64,000 nucleotides of DNA from CATOSP01 sp965205385 (GCA_965205385.1 CBDBGS010000007.1:186001-250000); one strand, 5' to 3'; shown: positions 17,000 through 26,234, counted from the first letter of the stretch. Program-made: numbers and translations. The notes: generated by a model not told the origin, from the letters alone.

Positions 17000-17866
17000 A
17001 TGACATCCCCCTCCGTATCTGAGGATACTATCGATTCCGCAGATAAGATGGGCCTTTTGAAGTCCATCCTTGAGGATATGGCCTCCGTCATAGTGGCCTA
17101 CTCCGGAGGCGTGGACAGCGCATTTCTGGCGGCGGTCTCCCACCAGGTGTTGGGTTACCGCAGCATGGCCCTCACCGCCGAGTCTCCAAGCCTCGCGCCG
17201 TCTGAGCTGCGGGATGCCATCGCTCTGGCCGAGAAATTGGGGCTGAACCACAGGGTTGTCCAGACCAAAGAGGTGGAGCGCGCCGACTACCTCGCGAACA
17301 ACCCCAACCGTTGCTTCTTTTGCAAGGACGAACTCTACACCCACATCAACCGGACCGCTTCGGAAGAAGGGTTCGATTGGGTGGCCAACGGCACAAACAC
17401 CGACGACCTTGGCGACTTCAGGCCCGGACAGAATGCGGCCAAGCAGTACGGAGTCCGAAGCCCTATGGTCGAGGCGCAGTTGTCCAAAGCCGAGATTCGT
17501 TCACTCTCTAAAGAAATGGGGCTGCCGACATGGGACAAGCCAGCCCAGGCGTGCCTATCCTCCCGCATTCCGTACGGCACCCCGGTTTCGGTGGAAGCCC
17601 TCACTCAGATCGCCAGCGCGGAAGAATACCTGCGCGGTCTGGGTTTTGGACAGCTTCGAGTCCGGCATCACGGGACCGTTGCGCGCATCGAGATACCTCC
17701 AAGCGATTTCGCGGCCCTGCTTGACGAGGAAGTACGCGAAGGGATCACCACGCACTTCCGGTCAATCGGCTATTCATACGTGACGCTTGACCTGGACGGG
17801 TTCCGGTCCGGAAGCATGAACGAGGTCCTCAGCAAGCGGGCGAAGTCCACCGGAGCCGGTCCGTAA
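17000..17866 (+). CDS. larE: LarE, ATP-dependent sacrificial sulfur transferase
   Basis: A protein of 288 residues. The PP-loop SGGVDS (35-40) binds and adenylates ATP. NRCFFCKDELY holds Cys105 and Cys108. The PAQACLSSRIPYG segment holds Cys185, matching the sacrificial cysteine of LarE that donates sulfur to pyridinium dicarboxylate mononucleotide. The product, after nickel insertion by LarC, is the nickel-pincer nucleotide used by lactate racemase LarA and related racemases or epimerases. Start ATG 17000 has AGGAGG 5 nt upstream. larB follows within 40 bp and an MFS gene after that. larA and larC are not in the window. Confidence 0.93.
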   Translation: MTSPSVSEDTIDSADKMGLLKSILEDMASVIVAYSGGVDSAFLAAVSHQVLGYRSMALTAESPSLAPSELRDAIALAEKLGLNHRVVQTKEVERADYLANNPNRCFFCKDELYTHINRTASEEGFDWVANGTNTDDLGDFRPGQNAAKQYGVRSPMVEAQLSKAEIRSLSKEMGLPTWDKPAQACLSSRIPYGTPVSVEALTQIASAEEYLRGLGFGQLRVRHHGTVARIEIPPSDFAALLDEEVREGITTHFRSIGYSYVTLDLDGFRSGSMNEVLSKRAKSTGAGP

Positions 17867-17906
17867 ACCTCTGTCTTCTGACTTCTATGTCGACCCCCGT
17901 GGTAGC

Positions 17907-18719
17907 GTGCAGCCATCTCCGCAACCATCTCTAAGGAGTAACCTCATCGACGAGAGCCGCCTCAAGGAGATTTTGCGCCTGTACCGTGACGGCAGCGTTC
18001 CACTGGATGACGTGATGCGGTTGCTGCGGGACCTCCCTTACGAGGACCTCGAATTCGCCAAGGTGGACCACCACCGCGCCTTGAGAAAAGGGTTCCCGGA
18101 GGTGGTCTTCGGCGAAGGTAAGACCCCGGAGCAGGTGGCCAGGATAGTCGATGCTCTGTTGCAACAATCGAGCGTAGTGCTCGTTACTCGCGCCAGCGTC
18201 GAAGCTTACTCGGCTGTGAAAGCCACGGTCCCAGATGCCCGGTACTGTGAGACGGCCAGGGCCGTGTACGTCGACCGGAATGATGGAATAGAAGCTATTT
18301 CGGGCGTCCTGGTGCTGAGTGCTGGGACCGCCGATTTGCCTGTTGCCACCGAGGCCACGTTGACTGCGGAACTTATGGGCTGTGGTGTCGAAAAAGCATT
18401 CGACGTCGGCGTTGCGGGAATTCACAGATTGTTGGCCCAGCGCGCCGCGCTGGAACGCGCCAAGGTAGTGATTGCGGTGGCGGGTATGGAAGGCGCGCTG
18501 CCCTCGGTGGTCGGCGGGTTGGTGGACGTCCCGGTTATCGCCGTGCCGACCAGTGTGGGTTACGGGGCAAGCTTCCAGGGGTTGGCCGCGTTACTCGCGA
18601 TGTTGAACGGATGCGCTCCGGGAGTCGGCGTGGTCAACATCGACAATGGATTCGGGGCCGGATACCTGGCCGCAATGATTGTCCGGGGGTATCACGCCGT
18701 AGACGGCAGTCAGCAGTAG
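17907..18719 (+). CDS. larB: LarB, nickel-pincer cofactor biosynthesis (NaAD carboxylase/hydrolase)
   Basis: A protein of 270 residues related to PurE at the C-terminus. LSAGTADLPVATEA and VAVAGMEGALPSVVGGLVDVPVIAVPTSVGYG form the nucleotide-binding core. FGEGKTPEQVARI and the N-terminal helix LLRDLPYEDL are typical of LarB. LarB carboxylates nicotinic acid adenine dinucleotide and releases the mononucleotide that LarE sulfurates. The start is uncertain: GTG 17907 is used here, but a TAAGGAG at 17931-17937 is followed by no canonical start codon. It sits between larE and an MFS gene, clearly one transcription unit. Confidence 0.93.
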   Translation: MQPSPQPSLRSNLIDESRLKEILRLYRDGSVPLDDVMRLLRDLPYEDLEFAKVDHHRALRKGFPEVVFGEGKTPEQVARIVDALLQQSSVVLVTRASVEAYSAVKATVPDARYCETARAVYVDRNDGIEAISGVLVLSAGTADLPVATEATLTAELMGCGVEKAFDVGVAGIHRLLAQRAALERAKVVIAVAGMEGALPSVVGGLVDVPVIAVPTSVGYGASFQGLAALLAMLNGCAPGVGVVNIDNGFGAGYLAAMIVRGYHAVDGSQQ

Positions 18720-18725
18720 CTTGGA

Positions 18726-19943
18726 ATGACATCCGGCATTTCCCAGACCCAGCCCCTTCAATTCAGCGCCTACAGGTATGTCATCGCGGTCCTGGCGCTG
18801 GCTTCCCACTTCTCCATTGGCGTCAGCATGTTCTCCGCGTCTCCGATCTTGTTAAACATTATCGGTGACTATGGCATCTCCCGGGCGACGGCCGGTTTTC
18901 TGGTCTCCCTGCCGTTGCTAGTGGCTTCCGCGGTGGGATTGCCGGGTGGGGTCATCACGGTCAGGTTGGGGGTCCGGACTACCTTCACCTTGGGTTGGTG
19001 GATGGTGGGCATGGTCGTGTTCTCCGCTTTCGCACCGAATTTCCCGGTCCTGCTGGGTCTGAGATTGTTGTATGGCCTGGGCGCGGCGTTGTTGCTCATC
19101 GCCACGGGGCCGCTGCTGATGCAGTGGTTCAAACCTAAAGAAGTCCTGGTGATGAATGGCCTGAACACCGCCATGTTGAGCCTCGGGATCGCCTTTTCGG
19201 TATCTACCGCGGCGCCACTGTCGGGACTGGTGGGTTGGCGGGAGGCATTGAGCTTATACGGCGTAGTTGGAGTCGGGGGAGCGGCGTTTTGGAGCCTGCT
19301 GGGTAGGGCGCGTACCGGAGCGACCACCGTCGTAACCGGAATGCCGGTCCGCGAGATTGGTGGGGTCCTCAAAGACAGGGCGATCATACTTCTGCTTGCC
19401 GCCGACGCCGGGGTCTTGGTCCAGTACACGTCATTGAGCGGATGGCTCCCCACGTTCTACACCGAAGTCAGGGGGATGACGCCGGAAGGAGCGGGACTCA
19501 TCACGGGCCTCCTACCGTTCGTGGGAGTTTTCGCCGTTCTCCTGGGGGCGTTCCTCCCATTGCGGGTCGGTACACCGCGCAGCTACCTGATTTTGCCGGG
19601 TGTCATGGTAATTGTAGGTGGACTCGGGACCTTCTTATTCTCGAACAACTTTGCAATCTATGCGTCGCTGTTGGTCGTGGGGATAGGCTCCTGGCTATAT
19701 GTGCCCACTCTGTTGTCGACCACGATGGCAGTTGCGAAGGGGGACCCGAGGAAAGTGGCGGTCATCTGGGGCTCACTGCTGACCTTTTCCGGGGCGGCAA
19801 TGTTCATCTCTCCGATAATGGTGGGAGTCCTGCGCGACCTCTTGGGCAGTTTTACGGCAGGCTTCCTCATCTGTTGTGCGGCGTCCAGCACTCTGTTGGC
19901 GGCGGGAGTGTTTCTGCCCAGAAGGGAACGCCAGGAGACGTGA
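18726..19943 (+). CDS. MFS transporter, nitrate/sugar-acid-type, after larB
   Basis: A protein of 405 residues with about 12 hydrophobic segments, starting 6 bp after the larB stop. Seen: PGGVITVRLGVRTTF (the MFS A-motif region), a mid-protein cytoplasmic loop at about 190-215 and PLRVGTPRSY at the second A-like loop. The topology is that of a single-substrate carrier. Given its position, it may move the substrate of a Lar-type racemase or a hydroxy acid; this is inference from neighbours only. Confidence 0.85.
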   Translation: MTSGISQTQPLQFSAYRYVIAVLALASHFSIGVSMFSASPILLNIIGDYGISRATAGFLVSLPLLVASAVGLPGGVITVRLGVRTTFTLGWWMVGMVVFSAFAPNFPVLLGLRLLYGLGAALLLIATGPLLMQWFKPKEVLVMNGLNTAMLSLGIAFSVSTAAPLSGLVGWREALSLYGVVGVGGAAFWSLLGRARTGATTVVTGMPVREIGGVLKDRAIILLLAADAGVLVQYTSLSGWLPTFYTEVRGMTPEGAGLITGLLPFVGVFAVLLGAFLPLRVGTPRSYLILPGVMVIVGGLGTFLFSNNFAIYASLLVVGIGSWLYVPTLLSTTMAVAKGDPRKVAVIWGSLLTFSGAAMFISPIMVGVLRDLLGSFTAGFLICCAASSTLLAAGVFLPRRERQET

Positions 19944-20024
19944 TTCGATAGCCTGTACAACACCAGGGGGAACCCCCGCTCAGACCTGGACTTGTTAGTT
20001 CCCGCCGACCCTCCTCGGTCAACA

Positions 20025-20053
20025 TTGACAACGTATGGAGCGCCGGGTAAGTT
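20025..20053 (+). promoter_or_regulatory. Sigma70-type promoter for the CMD gene
   Basis: TTGACA (20025-20030), a 17-nt spacer and TAAGTT (20048-20053) lie 93 nt before the ATG at 20147. The -35 is perfect and the -10 matches at 3 of 6 positions. Confidence 0.6.
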
Positions 20054-20146
20054 AGTGGCGGCCCACCAGATTCAAAAGCAATGCGGCCTAATCGTCCGCA
20101 TCTGTTGGCCAACCTGGCAGACTACACAGTAGAGAAGGAGACAGCT

Positions 20147-20704
20147 ATGGCACGAGCACCGGTCCCATCGCGGGAAAGCATCCCGGAACAGTACCGCGCG
20201 GTCTTCGACGAAGTGGTCCAAGAGAGAGGTGGCCCACCGGCTACCGGCCCCGGTACGGTTACTCTAAACAGTCCGGAGATGGCCAAGCGGGCAAACAACC
20301 TGTCGGCGTATCTGCGCCAGGGGTCGGGTCTTCCGGCCAAGGTGCAAGAGTTGGCCATGCTTGTCACAGCTCGGGAGCTTGACTGCCAGTACATTTGGAA
20401 CGCCCATGCGGGCTCGGGCCGACGCGAAGGTCTGAGCGATGCCCTGGTCGATGCGATGCGCGACAAGCGTGACCTGCCCAGTCTTCCCGCCGACGAATCC
20501 GCGGTGGTCAACCTGGGTAGGGACTTCTACCGCACCCACCGAGTTAGCGACGCCAGCTATCAGGCCGCGGTGGCCCAATTCGGCGTTCATGGGCTTACGA
20601 ACTTGGTGAACCTCATGGGCTATTATGCGCTTCTAGCCTTCAACGCGAACACGTTCATGATCGATCTCCCCGCCGACCGCACCGAACCGGAACTTCCCGT
20701 CTAG
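20147..20704 (+). CDS. Carboxymuconolactone decarboxylase-family protein
   Basis: A protein of 185 residues with the all-helical CMD/AhpD fold: LPAKVQELAMLVTARELDCQYIWNAHAGSGRREGLSD is the core helix pair, where AhpD relatives carry a CxxC. Here the segment has a single Cys (LDCQY) and His (NAHAG), so a peroxidase-type disulfide is absent and a lyase or decarboxylase-like role is likelier. ATG 20147 has AGAAGGAG upstream. A second CMD paralog is at 37346. The neighbouring MFS gene ends 200 bp upstream, and a separate promoter is visible. Confidence 0.85.
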   Translation: MARAPVPSRESIPEQYRAVFDEVVQERGGPPATGPGTVTLNSPEMAKRANNLSAYLRQGSGLPAKVQELAMLVTARELDCQYIWNAHAGSGRREGLSDALVDAMRDKRDLPSLPADESAVVNLGRDFYRTHRVSDASYQAAVAQFGVHGLTNLVNLMGYYALLAFNANTFMIDLPADRTEPELPV

Positions 20705-20749
20705 GCCAATAGGCCCCCATGCAGTCGAACTAGCGGAGGGTGATTCCGT

Positions 20750-22579
20750 ATGACAGGAAGCCCCATCCAGTGGCAAGATTGGGGGGAGCAGGTATTTCGC
20801 GCTTCCCAAGATTCGCAAAAACCGGTGCTGCTCACGCTGGGGGCTACTTGGTGTCACTGGTGTCACGTCATGGACGAGACCTCCTACTCCGACCCTCGCA
20901 TCGTCGAGTTGGTTAATTCCAGCTTCATTCCGGTCCGGGTGGACGTGGACCAGAGGCCCGACGTCTCCCGCCGCTACAACCAGGGTGGATATCCTTCCCT
21001 AGCCATTCTCGACCACGAAGGTATGCTAATCACCGGCCGTATCTACACTCCTCCCGACGCGCTACTCCCCGTATTGCAGAAAATAAGTGAGGGGTATCCG
21101 TTGGCGGTCCGGCCTAGGGTTGTAATTGACGACACCCATAATTTAATGGTCTCGAAGCCCCGGACGGGCCCGGAGGATTCCCCGGTACAGCGAGTCATGG
21201 AGACTCTCAAGGGACTCTACGATTCTGAATTCGGCGGGTTCGGCAAGGAGCCGAAACAGCCCCCTTGGGAGGGGTTGGGGTTTCTCCTCGCCAGGTATAG
21301 TCACACCGGCGACCTCAATTATCTCAATATGGTCACAACAACCCTCGAAGGAATGGTGTCGGGTCTTTACGACCGGTGTGACCAGGGGTTCTTCCGGTAC
21401 TCGGTGACTCGGGATTGGAAGGCGCCGCATTACGAGAAGATGGTCTTGACCAACGCGGGCTTGGCCACGGCGTATCTGGAAGCGTTCCAGGTCACCGGCC
21501 AAAGGACGTACTGTGACGCTGCTACCGGGGCTATCGATTATCTACTGGGCAAGTTGTACGACCAAAGCGAAGGACTGTTCTACGCTAGCCAGGACGCGGG
21601 CGAAGAGTATTACCGTCTTCCTTGGAAGGACAGGATACCAGACCTCGCTCCGTCCATCGACAAGACGTTCTACGCTGATTGGAACGCGGCGGCTGCAAAG
21701 GCTCTGATTAAAGCTCATCGTGCGCTCGACTCCGGCCGCTACCTAGAAATCGCGGTACGGACCCTTGACCGGCTATGGGCCGACTGTTGGAATCCGGACC
21801 GGGGGATGGGGCACATAGTGGCCGAAACCCATCAACCGCAAATTTACCTGGTAGACCAGGTGCAGGCGGCGCGGGCCATTCTGGACCTCTACCAGGTCAC
21901 GGGCCGAAGGGTCTATCTCGACCGGACTGTGGAGATCGTCCATCGCGCCCGCGACGCTTTCTTTGACCCTGGGGCCGGATTCCGCGACGTCTCCGAGGGA
22001 AGTGGCGTCGCAGGGGTCGACACGTTGGTCGAATTCCAATTGTTGGAAAATTCCTGGATGGCCGAAGCGCTCATCAGGCTGTCCCAGTTGACTGGCGAAG
22101 ATTCCTACGTGCGGGACGCGCGCACCACGTTAGAGGCGTTCAAGACCGTTGCTCCGGGGTTGAGCCATTCAGGTAATTTCGGCGGTGATTCCGCCTACCC
22201 CGGCGACCCGGGCCGCCGCCGAATGGAGGATGACGAAGAAGACCTGTTCCTTCCCGCCGGTTCGGCCTGGGGGCGAGCCTGGGACATGTTGGAACGCGGC
22301 CCGGTACACATGGCGTTGGTGGGAGACCCTTCATACGGCGCGACTGCTCAGTTGGCTAGATCCGTCGGCAGGTTGTATGCGCCGCATACAGTGGTCGAGC
22401 ATCTAGATCCCAGCGGTGACGGTGACCGTATTGCCGAGCTGGGATTTCCCGCTGGCGGGGAACCGGCGCTTTACGTATGCATGAATGGGATTTGTCTCGC
22501 TCCCTTGACCAGCCCAGACGAAATCGACCGTTTGCGGGAGGACCGCCCCTGGGCAAACGATGTGGCCGGGGGCCAGTGA
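20750..22579 (+). CDS. YyaL/DUF255 family: thioredoxin-like domain plus (alpha/alpha) barrel
   Basis: A protein of 609 residues. Residues 1-120 form a thioredoxin-like domain with the redox motif CHWCH (35-39) and GGYPSLAIL (the cis-Pro loop). From about 135 onward it is an all-helical six-hairpin (N-acylglucosamine 2-epimerase-like) barrel with WGLGFLLARYSHTGDLNY-type repeats and GGFGKEPKQP. This architecture is the conserved YyaL/spermatogenesis-associated-protein-20 family, whose exact reaction is not established. The family is often about 680 aa, so this copy is on the short side. The RBS GGAGGGTGA is strong. Confidence 0.88.
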   Translation: MTGSPIQWQDWGEQVFRASQDSQKPVLLTLGATWCHWCHVMDETSYSDPRIVELVNSSFIPVRVDVDQRPDVSRRYNQGGYPSLAILDHEGMLITGRIYTPPDALLPVLQKISEGYPLAVRPRVVIDDTHNLMVSKPRTGPEDSPVQRVMETLKGLYDSEFGGFGKEPKQPPWEGLGFLLARYSHTGDLNYLNMVTTTLEGMVSGLYDRCDQGFFRYSVTRDWKAPHYEKMVLTNAGLATAYLEAFQVTGQRTYCDAATGAIDYLLGKLYDQSEGLFYASQDAGEEYYRLPWKDRIPDLAPSIDKTFYADWNAAAAKALIKAHRALDSGRYLEIAVRTLDRLWADCWNPDRGMGHIVAETHQPQIYLVDQVQAARAILDLYQVTGRRVYLDRTVEIVHRARDAFFDPGAGFRDVSEGSGVAGVDTLVEFQLLENSWMAEALIRLSQLTGEDSYVRDARTTLEAFKTVAPGLSHSGNFGGDSAYPGDPGRRRMEDDEEDLFLPAGSAWGRAWDMLERGPVHMALVGDPSYGATAQLARSVGRLYAPHTVVEHLDPSGDGDRIAELGFPAGGEPALYVCMNGICLAPLTSPDEIDRLREDRPWANDVAGGQ

Positions 22580-22654
22580 CCAAGACTCAGCGCACCCTCG
22601 TCACTCGTCACTGACCACTAATGACTAGCCACCGAATAGAGGAGGCCATCGAAC

Positions 22655-23815
22655 ATGGCTGTACAACCCTACAAGGTTCATGTCCCGGATTCCGTACTCC
22701 AGGACTTGAAAGACCGGTTGGCCCGCACCCGGTGGCCCGATGAGATCCCGGGGTCGGGTTGGGACTACGGCTCTAATCTGGACTACATAAAGGAGTTGGT
22801 GGAGTATTGGCGCACCGAGTTTGATTGGCGCGCCCAGGAAGAGGCCATCAACCGGTTTTCCCACTTCACGACTGACATCGAGGGACTGAACATCCATTTC
22901 ATCCACGAGCGGGGAAAGGGGCCCAACCCGATACCGCTGGTCATCACCCACGGTTGGCCCAGCACAATCTTCGAAATCCTGAAGGTTGTCGAGCCACTGA
23001 CCGACCCGGTAAATCACGGTGGAAGCGCGGAAGACTCGTTCGACGTTGTAGTCCCGTCCATGCCTGGATATGGGTTTTCTTCGATGACCAACGAAAGGGG
23101 CTTGAACCCGGCCAAGGTAGGCGACCTGTGGGTCAAGCTCATGCGTGACGAATTGGGTTACTCCCGGTTTGCCGCGCAGGGCGGGGACTGGGGCGCGAGC
23201 GTTACCGCGCATCTGGGGTTCACCTATCCTGAAGAGGTGATCGGGATTCACGTGACTTCCGCCTCTGGTGTCGTGGCGGGCTCCCACACCGGACCCGGTA
23301 TGGCCCCTCTCACAGAGGCCGAACAGATACATGTGGCGGACCGGGAGCAGTGGCGGCAAGCCGAAGGCGGCTATTCCCACATTCAGGGCACCAAACCCCA
23401 GACCCTATCCTACGGACTGAACGACTCACCCACCGGCCTGGCGGCATGGATTGTCGAGAAGTTTCGCACCTGGAGCGACTGTGGCGGGGATGTAGAGAGC
23501 AGCTATACCAAGGACGAGTTGTTGACGACTGTCACTATTTACTGGGCAACCGGGACGATCAATTCCTCCACGAGGCTCTACTACGAGTCCCAACGCAACC
23601 CGTTGTCGCCCGCGGCCGGCCAGAAGATGAAGGTGCCCAGCGGCATCGCCGTATTCCCCCATGAGATCAGCCGGCCCCCAAGGGAATGGGCGGAACGCGC
23701 CTACGACCTGCGGCGTTGGACCGAAATGCCCCGGGGCGGCCACTTTGCCGCCATGGAGGAGCCGGAATTGCTGGTGGAGGACATCAGGGCCTTCTTCAGG
23801 GACCTGCGCAATTAA
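22655..23815 (+). CDS. Epoxide hydrolase with N-terminal EHN domain
   Basis: A protein of 386 residues. The N-terminal 100 residues match the epoxide hydrolase N-domain (VHVPDSVLQDLKDRLARTRWPDE is diagnostic). The alpha/beta-hydrolase core follows: oxyanion HGWP (99-102), nucleophile Asp178 in GGDWGAS, a Tyr-containing cap, and a C-terminal His in GGHFAAMEEPE. This is the microsomal-type soluble bacterial epoxide hydrolase layout that opens epoxides to diols. ATG 22655 has GGAGG upstream. An MFS gene starts 27 bp after the stop, suggesting a catabolic pair. Confidence 0.92.
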   Translation: MAVQPYKVHVPDSVLQDLKDRLARTRWPDEIPGSGWDYGSNLDYIKELVEYWRTEFDWRAQEEAINRFSHFTTDIEGLNIHFIHERGKGPNPIPLVITHGWPSTIFEILKVVEPLTDPVNHGGSAEDSFDVVVPSMPGYGFSSMTNERGLNPAKVGDLWVKLMRDELGYSRFAAQGGDWGASVTAHLGFTYPEEVIGIHVTSASGVVAGSHTGPGMAPLTEAEQIHVADREQWRQAEGGYSHIQGTKPQTLSYGLNDSPTGLAAWIVEKFRTWSDCGGDVESSYTKDELLTTVTIYWATGTINSSTRLYYESQRNPLSPAAGQKMKVPSGIAVFPHEISRPPREWAERAYDLRRWTEMPRGGHFAAMEEPELLVEDIRAFFRDLRN

Positions 23816-23842
23816 TAGGCCGCCTCCGGTCCTTTCCCGAGA

Positions 23843-25126
23843 ATGCGCATAGCAAGACTTGCCAACACCGCCCCGGAATGGGTGTTCACCCAGGCCGGGG
23901 CGGTCCTGCTTATTGCCGTCCTGGTCAATTTGGGGACCAGCTTCGCCAACTACACCCATAGCATTACGCTGCCTTCCATGGAGGCGGCGTTGCATCTCTC
24001 CCACACCGAAGCGGGACTGCTGATTACCATGGCATCGGTGGCGAGGATGGGCAGCACGGTGGCTTCCGGGACCCTTGCACCCCGCTACGGCAGCCGGATC
24101 ATCATCGGCGGCGGGGTCATCGGCGGCGGCGCGTCGATGGTATTGTTGGGATTGTCTCCCAACTATGCGGTGGCTGCCATTGCGATGGTGTTGATGGGAC
24201 TCACCAGCGGCGCGGCGATTACACCAATGATGGGGTTGCTCGCAGGATGGTTCGCGGTGCGAACCCGCGGCCTAGCGGCTGGATTCGCGTCAGCCGGAGG
24301 CAGCGCGGCCTTCATCGTAGCTGGGGCTATAGTCCCGTTCCTGGTCGCCAGGAGCATGGAAAACGGTTGGCGACACACCTGGGAGGGACTGGGCGTGATG
24401 GTGGTCATCATCGGACTGGCCGCGTTGGCCGCGGTCAAGGAGCCGTCGCCGTCGCCGAAGGATGGCGCGGCGTCCGCCCGGTCTGAACGGTCCCGGGGCC
24501 AGGGAGTCCGGTCCTGGCCCATTGAGGCATACAAGACTCCGTTGGTCTGGTTGGTTACTTTGTTGGCCTTTACCTCTGGCTGGTCCAACAGTATCTTCAG
24601 CACGTTCTTTGGGGTGTACCTTTCCAATGAAAACGCGGTGTCCCTGGCCACTGTGGGGCAGCTCTTGATCACAATTGGCGTGCTGAGCGTGGGCAGCGGG
24701 GTTGTCTGGGGGAGGTTGTCCGACCGGATGGGGAGGGCCCAAGCGTTCCTGTTATCGTTTTTCCTTCAGGGCACTTCGTTCGCTCTCTTCGCGTTCTTGC
24801 CGGGTATGGGGTCTTTCATCGTGTCTTCGGTGATCATGGGTTTAACGCTGCGGGCTACTTACACCATTTGCGCGGCGTCCGCCGGGGACTACGTGCCGGT
24901 ACAGTATTCTTCGGCGGCGTTTGCCCTGATGGCCGTGGGAGCGGGTCTTGGCAGCACGGTCTCACCCGCGCTGGGAGGAGTGGTGGCCGACTCCGTGGGC
25001 ATGAACTGGTCGTTCGCGTCGGCGTTGGGCGGGTCGGTGGTCGGGATGGGCGGGTCGGCGTGGCTCCTGAGCGTCCGGCGAGGCTTCCTAGAGCAGGGGG
25101 AGGAGGAGACGGGGTTGAGGGCGTAG
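23843..25126 (+). CDS. MFS transporter (monocarboxylate/oxalate-type)
   Basis: A protein of 427 residues with 12 predicted membrane segments, including GTLAPRYGSRIIIGGG (A-like motif), a Gly-rich helix 4-5 and VWGRLSDRMGRAQAF, the repeat of the A-motif between helices 8 and 9. A charged central loop spans about residues 205-230. The substrate is unknown. It is adjacent to the epoxide hydrolase on the same strand with a 27-bp gap. The RBS is poor, which suggests translational coupling to the preceding gene. Confidence 0.86.
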   Translation: MRIARLANTAPEWVFTQAGAVLLIAVLVNLGTSFANYTHSITLPSMEAALHLSHTEAGLLITMASVARMGSTVASGTLAPRYGSRIIIGGGVIGGGASMVLLGLSPNYAVAAIAMVLMGLTSGAAITPMMGLLAGWFAVRTRGLAAGFASAGGSAAFIVAGAIVPFLVARSMENGWRHTWEGLGVMVVIIGLAALAAVKEPSPSPKDGAASARSERSRGQGVRSWPIEAYKTPLVWLVTLLAFTSGWSNSIFSTFFGVYLSNENAVSLATVGQLLITIGVLSVGSGVVWGRLSDRMGRAQAFLLSFFLQGTSFALFAFLPGMGSFIVSSVIMGLTLRATYTICAASAGDYVPVQYSSAAFALMAVGAGLGSTVSPALGGVVADSVGMNWSFASALGGSVVGMGGSAWLLSVRRGFLEQGEEETGLRA

Positions 25127-25179
25127 GATAGAGTCTTTTGATGGGCGGTCAGCCCCGGCCCATCGCGCGCACTTTCCGA

Positions 25180-26016
25180 TTAACTCCCTCCACCAAACTT
25201 GCACCGCAGGTTTTCCCTGAACAAATCTCGGAGACTGCGTCTCTCGGATAGATCCAAGTCCCGTCCCAATCTATTCCTGCTCTCTGATAGAAGCTTGGAA
25301 TCGTAATCTCGTGGAATAGGCGACGATTGTGGCTTCAAATTGAATTTAGCCAACTCATCGGCGCTGATTGAATCGGCGACCTCCTTGCTGACTTCCGTAA
25401 GTATCTCAATTGCTTCATTTGGGATCGCTTCAACCTGGTCGGAGATTAGGCCTACATTCACTGCCGCCGTTCCGCTAGCCTTGACCGACAGAATATTCGC
25501 GACTTCCTTCCGGCTCCACTCGGTGACGCTATCAGATTCTTCCCGCAGAAGCTTGGACTGATTCCCGCCGGTCGTTTCGATTCCAATTAGATGCACACGA
25601 ACCCCGAAACTCTGGGCTATTTGCACTCCAATTCTCAAATCTTCATCGCCGGACAGTAGCACTGCGTCTGAAATGGCGTGATTACGAGCCAGCTCGATAA
25701 GATCGGTGACGATCAAGGAATCTACGCCCTTTTGCCGTCCGCCAGTTACGGTACCTAGACGCAGTTTAACGTCATCCGCCATTGCCAACTGGTCTTGCTC
25801 CGAGGAACGCCGCCCTTGCAACAGTCCGTCGTACCAGTAGATGCGAAGCAGGGGTGAGTTATCCGTTTGTCTGTCTACGAAGGTTTTCAATTGGGCGATA
25901 TTTTCTTGTGGTCTTAACTCGATGGAAGAGCGCGGCAGTTTGGTTCCCGTCTCCGTGAGAATCGTGCTCCCGCCCGTATAAAGGTATCCCACATCTACAA
26001 AAACAGCAGCCCGCAT
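25180..26016 (-). CDS. NYN-domain (PIN-like) nuclease
   Basis: A protein of 278 residues. The N-terminal 170 residues form a NYN/LabA-type domain: AVFVDVGYLY with Asp8, KGVDSLIVTDLIELARN, and VLLSGDEDLRIGVQIAQSFG with acidic Mg-binding residues. NYN proteins are RNases acting on tRNA or mRNA. The C-terminal 100 residues are charged, helical and possibly winged-helix-like, so target recognition is plausible. Base composition is lower in GC than its neighbours, a hint of horizontal origin. A convincing minus-strand promoter (26130-26158) and a terminator-like hairpin (26045-26074) lie upstream, so expression may be attenuated. Confidence 0.85.
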   Translation of the reverse strand: MRAAVFVDVGYLYTGGSTILTETGTKLPRSSIELRPQENIAQLKTFVDRQTDNSPLLRIYWYDGLLQGRRSSEQDQLAMADDVKLRLGTVTGGRQKGVDSLIVTDLIELARNHAISDAVLLSGDEDLRIGVQIAQSFGVRVHLIGIETTGGNQSKLLREESDSVTEWSRKEVANILSVKASGTAAVNVGLISDQVEAIPNEAIEILTEVSKEVADSISADELAKFNLKPQSSPIPRDYDSKLLSESRNRLGRDLDLSERRSLRDLFRENLRCKFGGGS

Positions 26017-26044
26017 TAGAGCGAAACCTCATGTTAAATGGGCC

Positions 26045-26074
26045 AAAATAATAAGGGACTCCCGCAGGAGTCCC
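26045..26074 (-). terminator. Terminator-like hairpin in the leader of the NYN gene
   Basis: On the minus strand GGGACTCC pairs with GGAGTCCC across a TGCG loop (26055-26074) and is followed at once by the T-rich tract TTATTATTTT (26045-26054). It lies between the proposed promoter (26130-26158) and the start codon (26016), so it is either an attenuator for the NYN gene or the terminator of transcripts arriving from the right. Confidence 0.6.
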
Positions 26075-26129
26075 CGCCTAGCCCAACCATCCAACCGTAA
26101 TAATATCCCGGGATGGTCTGAGTGAATAG

Positions 26130-26158
26130 ATATTATCAGCAAGGTTGACCCGCGTCAA
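26130..26158 (-). promoter_or_regulatory. Sigma70-type promoter for the NYN gene with -35 inside a palindrome
   Basis: Minus strand: TTGACG (26153-26158), a 17-nt spacer, TAATAT (26130-26135). The -35 is embedded in a perfect inverted repeat GGTTGAC-CCGC-GTCAACC (26143-26160), which is a candidate operator. Confidence 0.65.
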
Positions 26159-26205
26159 CCCTGCGTTGACACGTCCCCAAGGCAATCGCGGTAAGACCAA
26201 CCCCG

Positions 26206-26234
26206 TTGACACGCACGGGAGCCCGGAATATGAT
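26206..26234 (+). promoter_or_regulatory. Promoter of tRNA-Gly
   Basis: TTGACA (26206-26211), a 17-nt spacer and TATGAT (26229-26234), ending 12 nt before the tRNA. Near-consensus sigma70 promoter. Confidence 0.8.
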
